A DNA stretch of 5,957 nt from Fidelibacterota bacterium (GTDB lineage Bacteria; Fidelibacterota; UBA2242). The notes beneath the pieces are model-generated. The model was not told the origin of the DNA and did not search any database. It was given only the letters and a program-made list of their open reading frames with translations. The stretch spans positions 1-5,957 of the forward strand of contig JAFGXZ010000317.1 in the NCBI GenBank assembly GCA_016936335.1, given 5' to 3'. A program made the position numbers and the translations under genes. Every line of letters starts with the position of its first letter. Within the stretch, counting starts at the first letter, position 1. This document shows, in pieces, positions 1-5,447 of the stretch.

Positions 1-1
1 A

Positions 2-436
2 GCGCTGGAATTAGTTAATGGAGAATGGCAAACGTTGTTTGAATCCGATGATTATTATGCAAACTGGGAAGAAGGAGAATTTGGTTGGGCGGCCGGGATA
101 GATGTTCTATCGGATACTGTTTACATTTTGACTTCAACAGGGCTAATTAGAAAGCCAATAAATAGTAATGTCATGAAATTCACACCATCCAGTAAAACCG
201 GTTTGGATCTTTCAAATTATGGATATACCATGTTTGGAATTCAAGCACTTAATGACTTGTTTATCGGTTCACGACAAGGTACAGGAAGTCATTATAATGG
301 AGTAACTTGGAAAAGAGTATCAGATGTTCCTGTTGATGACAAAGTATTTGACCATTGTGATTATCAAAATAATACAATAGTTTTTGTTGGCTCATTTTAT
401 TGGGATGGTGCTTTAATTGCCAGGGGTGTGCGATAA
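2..436 (+). CDS. C-terminal part of a beta-propeller repeat protein (5' end outside window)
   Basis: The frame is open from base 2 to the TAA at 434-436, giving about 144 residues. The in-window TTG at 35 is not a likely start, because the frame continues upstream as ALELVNGEWQTLFESD. A repeat reading ALNDLFIGSRQGTGSHYNGVT, followed by WKRV, matches the 'NDIFxxGxxGxxxHYNGxTW' blade seen in bacterial beta-propeller proteins. Earlier, GIDVLSDTVYILTSTGLIRK looks like a diverged preceding blade. The protein ends in a hydrophobic strand plus basic tail (GALIARGVR), which would fit closure of a propeller. Such proteins are usually exported or lipid-anchored, but the N-terminus that would show this is missing. 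Substrate and role cannot be told. It converges on the minus-strand gene cluster, with an IS remnant between them. That it is a real gene is likely; the fold is a motif-based inference. Confidence 0.72.
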   Translation, partial: ALELVNGEWQTLFESDDYYANWEEGEFGWAAGIDVLSDTVYILTSTGLIRKPINSNVMKFTPSSKTGLDLSNYGYTMFGIQALNDLFIGSRQGTGSHYNGVTWKRVSDVPVDDKVFDHCDYQNNTIVFVGSFYWDGALIARGVR

Positions 437-449
437 TCACACATTTTCT

Positions 450-467
450 TAACCCGTTGTGTGAAAT
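450..467 (+). repeat. Terminal inverted repeat, left end of the IS982-like element
   Basis: The sequence taacccgttgtgtgaaat matches the reverse complement of 1121-1138 at 17 of 18 positions. The ACCCGTTG core is typical of ends I recall for IS982-family elements. It lies directly beyond the transposase 3' end, and the broken reading frame passes through it. The exact outermost base is uncertain by one or two positions, because no target duplication marks the boundary. Confidence 0.85.
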
Positions 468-1036
468 TAAGCGAGCCGATAAATATTTTGGCATTATTTA
501 CACGAATTACGAATTGATCTACCAACTGAGAAAACAATGTTTGAATCCGTTTACGTACTTTCCGAAACAATGCCGGTTGTTTTTTAAAATTCTTCTGATT
601 AGATCGCATAGGTGTATATAACTGAATACCTCTCGACTCAAATAATTCTAGTTGATATTCAGAATCGAGATAGGCTTTATCCCCTAACATCAGACAATTA
701 CTGTAATACGGTTCGATATCTCTGAAATATTGAATATCGGCGTGGTTGTCTTTGGAGAGATCAAAACTGGTGATGACTCCATTAAGACTGCAAACTCTAT
801 GGAATTTATACCAATGGAAAGTCCTCGCGATATTCAGATTGCAGTTTAACAAACAGCAGGTTCTCGCTACTGACGGAAAGACTTTCAGCCGTAAGAGATA
901 GTGAAATAAGGTCAACATCAATGAATTTAGGTTTTGCACCAATTTTATTGATATTTCCATTAGAATCGGTGAAAATAGCAAGTGATTCCTTGACAATTGG
1001 TTTGATACGATCGAAGTTTGATTTAAGATTGTGCAT
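451..1036 (-). pseudogene. IS982-family transposase pseudogene (frameshift, two deletions, E-to-Q)
   Basis: The N-terminal part starts at ATG 1034-1036 behind a good AAGGAG site (1045-1050). It reads MHNLKSNFDRIKPIV, passes through SLTAESLSVSSENLLF, then SEYREDFP, and stops at 806-808. The family core resumes in another frame at about 807 with YKFHRVCSLNGVITSFDLS, then LGDKAYLD (second catalytic Asp), TPMRSNQKNFK and RKVRKRIQTLFSQLVDQF. The segment normally between DFP and GYKLH, which carries the first catalytic Asp (VDS-type motif), is absent. The family's third catalytic residue, Glu in RIETLFSQL, is Gln here (codon CAA). The C-terminal 30-40 residues after NNAK are also missing, and the frame runs through the terminal repeat into flanking DNA. 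A short repeat (TTCCAT) flanks the first junction, which suggests a microhomology deletion. Family assignment is strong, and inactivity is certain from several independent lesions. Confidence 0.88.
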
Positions 1037-1102
1037 TAGTTTATCTCCTTGATTATTATTGAATTACGATACAATAATTTAAGGATTTTTAAGCTAATGC
1101 AC
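1031..1102 (-). promoter_or_regulatory. Candidate start-codon-sequestering stem in the transposase leader
   Basis: A perfect 9-base inverted repeat pairs gtgcattag (1031-1039) with ctaatgcac (1094-1102). On the minus-strand RNA, the upstream arm GUGCAUUAG is complementary to CUAAUGCAC, which contains the transposase AUG. The AAGGAG ribosome site at 1045-1050 lies just inside the base of the stem. IS10 and IS50 are known to hide the transposase start in this way, but only in transcripts that read in from outside. A weak promoter candidate within the loop (TTAAAT, 17 bases, ATAATA on the minus strand) would make transcripts lacking the upstream arm. The pairing is seen directly; its function is inferred, and the 54-base loop makes a fortuitous match possible. 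Confidence 0.4.
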
Positions 1103-1120
1103 ATCTTTTTTTAAGTTTTT

Positions 1121-1138
1121 ATTCCACACAACGGGTTA
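1121..1138 (-). repeat. Terminal inverted repeat, right end of the IS982-like element
   Basis: The plus strand reads attccacacaacgggtta, the inverted partner of 450-467 with one mismatch. This is the transposase-proximal upstream end, about 85 bases before the transposase ATG. The slipin stop codon is about 50 bases further on, so this end faces the 3' end of the minus-strand operon. Confidence 0.85.
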
Positions 1139-1149
1139 GTATCCGTATA

Positions 1150-1186
1150 TTCTTACCACGTTAAAATTTTACATGGTTGATAAGAA
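1150..1186 (-). terminator. Imperfect hairpin after slipin; weak terminator candidate
   Basis: ttctta (1150-1155) pairs with taagaa (1181-1186). Further inside, cca/tgg and the self-complementary taaaattttta-like centre extend the stem with mismatches and a bulge. It starts just past the slipin stop codon at 1188-1190 and could close the 3' end of the minus-strand transcript. No U-tract follows on either strand, so it is not a canonical Rho-independent terminator. It may be an RNA 3'-end stabilising stem, or chance. Confidence 0.25.
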
Positions 1187-1187
1187 T

Positions 1188-1961
1188 TTACTCGGTTTTT
1201 TCTTCGAGTTTCGCTAATTCCGCCAGTTTGATAAATGGTTTAAAAAGGTCAATTGGCAGCGGAAAAATGATTGTGGAATTATTTTCCGTAGCGACTTCGC
1301 GCAAGGTCTGCAGATACCGCAGCTGCAGGGTAATTGGTTGTTTGGTCAGGATTTCACCGGCTTCCAACAGTTTGGCTGACGCCTGGTATTCACCTTCGGC
1401 ATTAATGATTTTTGCACGACGTTCACGCTCGGCTTCGGCCTGCTTGGCCATGGCCCGCTGCATTTCGGTGGGCAAATCAACATGCTTTATTTCAACCTGG
1501 GAAACTTTGATGCCCCATGGATCGGTGTGCTTGTCGAGAATGGTCTGCAGATCAAGGTTGATTTTTTCCCTGTTGGACAGCAACTCATCCAATTCGCTCT
1601 CGCCTAAAATACTCCGCAGGGTTGTTTGGGCGAGCTGGGATGTAGCGTAGAAGAAATCCTCGACTTCCACGATTGCCTTTGTAGGATCCATAACCCGGAA
1701 ATAGACAACGGCATTTACTTTGACAGAAACATTGTCCTTGGTGATAATGTCCTGCTCCGGCACGTCATGAACGACAGTCCGCAGACTGACTTTGACCATT
1801 TTATCAATAACCGGAATCAATAAAATCAGACCTGGTCCTTTGGCATGAATTATTCGGCCTAAACGAAAAATAACGCCTCTTTCGTATTCTTTCAACACCC
1901 GGATCATGCTGGATAAAAGGAAGAGCACCAGTACGATAATAGTTATTAATGGAATTTGCAT
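1188..1961 (-). CDS. Slipin (stomatin/SPFH-Band 7 membrane protein)
   Basis: This 257-residue protein has the architecture and usual length of bacterial/archaeal slipins, scaffold proteins that oligomerise at the inner membrane. An N-terminal hydrophobic anchor spans about residues 4-22. The Band 7 domain follows with the signature EYERGVIFRLGR (25-36), GPGLILLIPVIDK (42-54) and VSVKVNAVVYFRV (78-90). RSILGESELDELLSNRE (116-132) is also typical of the family. An Ala/Glu-rich coiled coil covers about 165-205 (KQAEAERERRAKIINAEGE). Near the C-terminus, STIIFPLPIDLF (229-240) matches the hydrophobic segment that NfeD proteases cleave in archaeal stomatin. The ATG is supported by AAGGAG at 1968-1973, six bases upstream. 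It follows nfeD by 18 bases, the canonical gene order for this pair, so the two are very probably co-transcribed. HflC/HflK is less likely given the length and the NfeD neighbour. Confidence 0.95.
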   Translation of the reverse strand: MQIPLITIIVLVLFLLSSMIRVLKEYERGVIFRLGRIIHAKGPGLILLIPVIDKMVKVSLRTVVHDVPEQDIITKDNVSVKVNAVVYFRVMDPTKAIVEVEDFFYATSQLAQTTLRSILGESELDELLSNREKINLDLQTILDKHTDPWGIKVSQVEIKHVDLPTEMQRAMAKQAEAERERRAKIINAEGEYQASAKLLEAGEILTKQPITLQLRYLQTLREVATENNSTIIFPLPIDLFKPFIKLAELAKLEEKTE

Positions 1962-1979
1962 GAGATTCTCCTTCTTTGT

Positions 1980-3323
1980 TTATGATTTAAATTCTTCAAC
2001 TGTCAGTAGCATGTGATTAACAGATTTAACGGTGATTTGAGCATCTTTAGGAATTGGCAGAACTGCTGTTGCTTTCCAGATTTCACCGTGGACCTCCACT
2101 GTTCCGGAATTGCCAATATCTGTGATTGCCCGGCCAGTTTCACCGATAATACCTTCCATACCGGTGCGGGGTTTATTTTTTTGAGCTTTAAACGCATATG
2201 ACAATGCGATTACAAAAAAGAGTACCGTAAAAATAACGACGGGAATAATGACTGCCAGTGAAACCGAGTACAATTCTTTTGGTACTCCACTGACATCAAA
2301 CAGCATCATGGATCCAAGTATCATGGATATTAATCCTCCAATTGTTAAAAGTCCGAAACTGGTTATACTGACTTCCATTATAAATAAAATGATCGCTATG
2401 ATAATCAGCGCCAGACCGGCATAATTGATTGGCAGAATCTGGAATGCAAAAAAAGCAAGCACCAGGAAAATTCCACCCAACACTCCCGGGAAAATCGCTC
2501 CGGGACTGCGAATTTCAAAAAACAAACCATAAAACCCGAGAATCATCAACAAATAGGCAATATTGGTGTCGCTGATGATGTTCAGTACTTTTCTGTGAAA
2601 ACCAAGGGGACGTTCCATTATCCGGGCATGATGCGTAGCTAGTGTTTTTTCACCCTCCGGCAGTTTGACAACTTTTCCATCCAGGTACTCGATAAGTTCA
2701 TCGAGATCGCTGGCAATGAGATCGACAATCCCTAAATCAACGGCTTCAGTTTCGGTGATAGACACACTGTTACGGACAGCATCTTCGACCCATTCCATGT
2801 TGCGTCCGCGTTCCCTGGCGAGACTGCGAATCTGGGCAACAGCATCGTTTGTGACCTTTTCCATCATGGTTTTTGTATCTGAAGTATCGGGCTTTTCTCC
2901 GCTGAATGGATTGCGACCACCACCCATATTAACCGGATGGGCGGCGCCTATGTTTGTGCCCGGCGCCATTGCCGCAAAATGGGCGGAAACCGTAATGAAA
3001 ACCCCGGCTGAAGCCGATTGGGCACCCCGGGGACTGATGTAAACCGCGACGGGAACTTCGGAATTAAGAATCATTTTAATAATATCACGCATGGATGTCA
3101 TCAGGCCGCCCGGTGTATCCATTTTCAGGATCAGGCATTCCGCTCCGGTTTTTTCGGCTGCGTCTATATTATCACCAATATACGCTGCGGCCACGGGATT
3201 GATGACACCATCATATTCCAGAACCCATATTTCCTTTTGCTGAGGGGGGTTGACATTGGCAGCGATCACGGATGACAGCAGGCATGCGATTGAAAACAGG
3301 GTTGTGATTAATGTCTGCTTCAT
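1980..3323 (-). CDS. nfeD: Full-length NfeD: membrane-bound ClpP-like serine protease
   Basis: This 447-residue protein is the long form of NfeD, partner of slipin. Residues 1-21 are a signal peptide or N-terminal membrane segment (basic MK, hydrophobic core, SSVIA). A ClpP/SppA-like protease domain follows at about 30-225, with MDTPGG (68-73), ISPRGAQSASAGVFI (96-110) and APGTNIGAAHPV (120-131). By comparison with archaeal PH1510, the Ser-Lys dyad should be S105 (in SASAG) and K156 (in KVTND); both are present, so the enzyme looks active. Several membrane spans lie between about 255 and 378. A C-terminal NfeD beta-barrel (OB-fold) covers about 388-447, beginning GMEGIIGETGRA. The start is supported by AAGGAA at 3331-3336. 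It precedes slipin by 18 bases and follows the tandem-domain protein gene after 71 bases. Expected role: cleavage of slipin's C-terminal hydrophobic segment and membrane quality control. Confidence 0.95.
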   Translation of the reverse strand: MKQTLITTLFSIACLLSSVIAANVNPPQQKEIWVLEYDGVINPVAAAYIGDNIDAAEKTGAECLILKMDTPGGLMTSMRDIIKMILNSEVPVAVYISPRGAQSASAGVFITVSAHFAAMAPGTNIGAAHPVNMGGGRNPFSGEKPDTSDTKTMMEKVTNDAVAQIRSLARERGRNMEWVEDAVRNSVSITETEAVDLGIVDLIASDLDELIEYLDGKVVKLPEGEKTLATHHARIMERPLGFHRKVLNIISDTNIAYLLMILGFYGLFFEIRSPGAIFPGVLGGIFLVLAFFAFQILPINYAGLALIIIAIILFIMEVSITSFGLLTIGGLISMILGSMMLFDVSGVPKELYSVSLAVIIPVVIFTVLFFVIALSYAFKAQKNKPRTGMEGIIGETGRAITDIGNSGTVEVHGEIWKATAVLPIPKDAQITVKSVNHMLLTVEEFKS

Positions 3324-3341
3324 AGTTGATTTCCTTAACGG

Positions 3342-3370
3342 AATATACGGGTTAAATAAAATTAACTCAA
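3342..3370 (-). promoter_or_regulatory. Sigma70-like promoter candidate upstream of nfeD
   Basis: On the minus strand TTGAGT (3365-3370) and TATATT (3342-3347) are separated by exactly 17 bases. They match the -35 box at 4 of 6 and the -10 box at 5 of 6 consensus positions. A small inverted repeat, gttaa/ttaac (3351-3366), lies in the spacer. Transcription would start close to the nfeD ribosome site, giving a leader of only about a dozen bases. That is unusually short and weakens the call. If real, it would allow nfeD-slipin expression apart from the three upstream genes. Promoter consensus also differs in some FCB lineages. Confidence 0.35.
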
Positions 3371-3394
3371 ATCTTTATCGGAGAAATTAAAGAA

Positions 3395-4081
3395 TTATGA
3401 ACGTCTGCCGGTTAAAATACGGTAATCCGGATTTTTATCGAAATCATCGGATGGATAAGACAGGGTTGTTTGATCTTTGAAAAGGATTACAATGTAATAG
3501 TAAAATTTTGAATTCTTATCTGAAGATTCATGCACAGTGTACTGAAACCGTTCTTTGATGTAGTTCATTGGTTCAGGATTAAATCGGCCGGTTTGACCGT
3601 AACGGGAAAAGATTGTGACACTCTGAACATTCTCAATATTACGTCCGAGGTCGCAAAATATCTTGGCCACGTCCCGCACTTCAATGACCTTTGCCGATCG
3701 TTTTTCCTGCATGACGGGAACCACGACAGGATTTCTTTTCGGGTTTTCCATGGGAAAAGCCAGAAGTGCAAAATCACTGAATTCTGCCGTGATGAAATAG
3801 ATGAAGGAATCCGCCCGGACCATTTCCGGAATCAGCTGAAAGGTGTAAACACCGTTATCATTCGGCAGACTGTATTCGGTAAAAAAGTTTTCGGATTTAT
3901 CTTTGATAAAAATGCTCACTTTTAACAGATGGTAACTGCCGGGATCGACCACACAGCGCAGCCAATCAAATTGATCATAATACAGTTTTTCCGGGACCTG
4001 ATGATAAATTTGAGGCGTATCTGCAGCATGCAGAATGGAGGAAAGAATGATAATCAGAAAAAAATGCCTGAAATATTTCAT
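3395..4081 (-). CDS. Exported protein with two tandem beta-sandwich-like domains, unknown function
   Basis: From the ATG at 4079-4081 the protein has 228 residues and begins with a clear signal peptide (MKYFRHFFLIIILSSILHAA, cleavage near residue 20). An in-frame TTG at 4100-4102 would add seven residues. Neither start has a good Shine-Dalgarno site, and the ATG gives the more compact signal peptide. The mature part is two copies of one roughly 100-residue unit, in gapless register at an offset of exactly 100. Matching pairs include VSIF/VTIF (55/155), C43/C143, and FIYFITAEFSD/FYYYIVILFKD (93/193), followed by L, P and NP. Alternating strands ending in an aromatic-rich strand suggest Ig- or FnIII-like domains; this is inferred. 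The two cysteines could pair or contact a partner. The gene lies 29 bases after the outer-membrane barrel gene, so an envelope accessory role is plausible. I do not recognise a named family. Confidence 0.82.
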   Translation of the reverse strand: MKYFRHFFLIIILSSILHAADTPQIYHQVPEKLYYDQFDWLRCVVDPGSYHLLKVSIFIKDKSENFFTEYSLPNDNGVYTFQLIPEMVRADSFIYFITAEFSDFALLAFPMENPKRNPVVVPVMQEKRSAKVIEVRDVAKIFCDLGRNIENVQSVTIFSRYGQTGRFNPEPMNYIKERFQYTVHESSDKNSKFYYYIVILFKDQTTLSYPSDDFDKNPDYRILTGRRS

Positions 4082-4110
4082 TAGACCGGTATATAGATTC
4101 AAACGACTAT

Positions 4111-5433
4111 TTACAGCAGGATCGCAAGGGATATTGATAAACGGTCATTGGTATAAGACTGGGTCGAATAGGTTCCGAAATAAGGATGAGAAACTGTTTG
4201 ATTTCCAAAGGCACGTTGGTACGAAAATCCAAGAATCAGTGATTTCATCAGGATGGTTTCGACGCTGGCGCCGATCAGGTGGTTGATTTCTTCGTCATTG
4301 TTCTGCACCTCAGCGTAAGGCGATGGAATCCGGCGATACGCAAAGCGGGTGGAAATCGTTTTCCCCAGTGGCAACGCCATGGAGAGGCCGATATCGGTTG
4401 TGCGCCGCAGGTTCCAGTAAAGATCACGGTTGACATCGTCATTATTCGTCAATTGATCCACTTCAATGTCCTGCCAGTTATGGATTATCAGGTCCACGCC
4501 AAGTGTCATAGAACCAAGTCTTACAGCGAAACTGGGTGCCACTTCCCAGGGATAACGGGAGGTGTATTCAATGTTATAATCCGTGGTAGAATCCCGGGAT
4601 GCGCCGATAGACCAGGCTTCATCATAAATGTATTGTTCGGTAAATCGGCTCAGCTCGTGTACGTGCAATTTCAGTGGCGTTGTCAGGCGTATGCCGAATT
4701 TAAAAATATCGGATTGGTAGCTCATACCAAGATCCATATTAAAACCATTGTATTCGGGTTTAATGGTTTCGAGATAAGTGATATCGGGATAATCATCGGT
4801 ATTGGTATCAATTGCATCAGCGTTTTCAGTTTTAATTGATTCGTAACTGCGGTTGCCGCTGTGAAAGTTCATTGAAAGCCCGACGTTAAAATTGGGCATG
4901 AATTCCACAGCCCCGGTGAAACGCAGGGTGTTCATCACGCCGGATTCTTTGATATCCATATTTTCGGACACAGCGCCTTCGGTAAAACTGACAGTGCCGC
5001 CGCTTTTCAAGGTTGAATAATAGTAAACGGATGGCTCATAACTGACCGCTAAAACCATTGCTCCCTGGTAAACAGGTAGCGGATAGGCAAAGCCAAAGTA
5101 ATCGGTGTAAAAGGTATTTGTCTCAGAATTTATCCCTGAATTGGTACCATTCAAACTGGATTTATAGTTATTGAATAAATTGTTTGTTGACAGGCTGGCC
5201 TTAGGCCGTTTAATATTAATCAGAAAAGCCGGGTTAGACTGGGTGGAAGATATATCGCCGGATAACAGTGTGTTGTTTTGTAGTGAAAACGACGACATGC
5301 CAAATCCGGTAGTAGTCCAGAAAGGCCGTAAAGCCTCAACGCTCATAGGTTCACTGAAAAACTGGGCTGAGAGAAAACCGGGTATATATAGTGTGATTGC
5401 CAGGAAAATAATACGTTTCCGAAATGAGAACAT
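4111..5433 (-). CDS. FadL/OmpP1-like outer-membrane beta-barrel protein
   Basis: This 440-residue protein has a signal peptide with a basic start (MFSFRKR), a hydrophobic core and a probable cut after LSA (residue 23). It then shows TGFGMSSFSL and, at 67-70, the motif NPAF. That resembles the 'G-x-A-x-x-x-x-x-D...NPA' N-terminal plug region of OmpP1/FadL/TodX transporters and of PorV-type barrels. The rest is rich in alternating amphipathic strands and Asp/Asn/Tyr loops, with repeated glycine-aromatic strands such as FGFAYPLPV, NVGLSMNF and KFGIRLTTPLKL. It ends in a strand-like tail, RLSISLAILL. FadL members move hydrophobic compounds across the outer membrane, but no substrate can be inferred here. 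Start: ATG 5431-5433 with AGGAG at 5442-5446. The site sits in the 14-base gap directly after the upstream stop codon, which suggests translational coupling. The barrel nature is well supported; membership in FadL rather than another barrel family is moderate. Confidence 0.85.
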   Translation of the reverse strand: MFSFRKRIIFLAITLYIPGFLSAQFFSEPMSVEALRPFWTTTGFGMSSFSLQNNTLLSGDISSTQSNPAFLINIKRPKASLSTNNLFNNYKSSLNGTNSGINSETNTFYTDYFGFAYPLPVYQGAMVLAVSYEPSVYYYSTLKSGGTVSFTEGAVSENMDIKESGVMNTLRFTGAVEFMPNFNVGLSMNFHSGNRSYESIKTENADAIDTNTDDYPDITYLETIKPEYNGFNMDLGMSYQSDIFKFGIRLTTPLKLHVHELSRFTEQYIYDEAWSIGASRDSTTDYNIEYTSRYPWEVAPSFAVRLGSMTLGVDLIIHNWQDIEVDQLTNNDDVNRDLYWNLRRTTDIGLSMALPLGKTISTRFAYRRIPSPYAEVQNNDEEINHLIGASVETILMKSLILGFSYQRAFGNQTVSHPYFGTYSTQSYTNDRLSISLAILL

Positions 5434-5447
5434 ACAGAATACTCCTG

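Larger units (their letters stand above)
451..1137 (-). mobile_element. Degenerate IS982-family insertion sequence, internally deleted
   Basis: The element is bounded by near-perfect terminal inverted repeats and carries transposase remnants on the minus strand that strongly resemble the IS982 family. It is 687 bases long, whereas family members are about 1 kb. Two missing protein segments (about 70 and 30-40 residues, estimated from remembered family sequences) account for roughly the missing 0.3 kb. The element is AT-rich compared with the minus-strand operon. No clear target-site duplication is seen: the left flank reads cattttctt and the right flank agtatccgt. The copy is therefore old, rearranged, or the duplication has decayed. 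It lies between two convergent genes and interrupts neither. Its transposase is oriented like the neighbouring operon, so read-through from slipin would enter it. It cannot transpose by itself; trans-mobilisation through its ends remains possible if an intact relative exists in the genome. Confidence 0.85.

Noticed and set aside
397..996. A single 199-residue minus-strand open frame that includes most of the transposase
   Set aside because: Only the part from about 807 down to 451 resembles transposase. The first 60 or so residues are the wrong frame of the N-terminal coding region, and the last ones read out of the element. It is a frame fusion caused by deletions, not a gene.
442..1146. Target-site duplication around the IS
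   Set aside because: The flanks (cattttctt on the left, agtatccgt on the right) do not match. A TTCTTA string occurs on both sides, but on the right it is displaced and belongs to the hairpin.
1177..1650. Plus-strand open frame of 157 codons opposite slipin
   Set aside because: It is antisense to the conserved Band 7 gene. No ribosome site or domain supports it.
2665..3042. Plus-strand open frame of 125 codons
   Set aside because: It is antisense to the NfeD protease domain, which is beyond doubt. The translation is Ser/Arg-rich shadow sequence.
3351..3366. Small inverted repeat gttaa-ataaaa-ttaac as a repressor operator
   Set aside because: Five-base arms in AT-rich DNA are expected by chance. 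It is noted only as part of the promoter candidate.
4279..4839. Plus-strand open frame of 186 codons
   Set aside because: It is entirely antisense to the well-supported barrel gene. Its translation looks like random hydrophobic/basic sequence without a recognisable domain.
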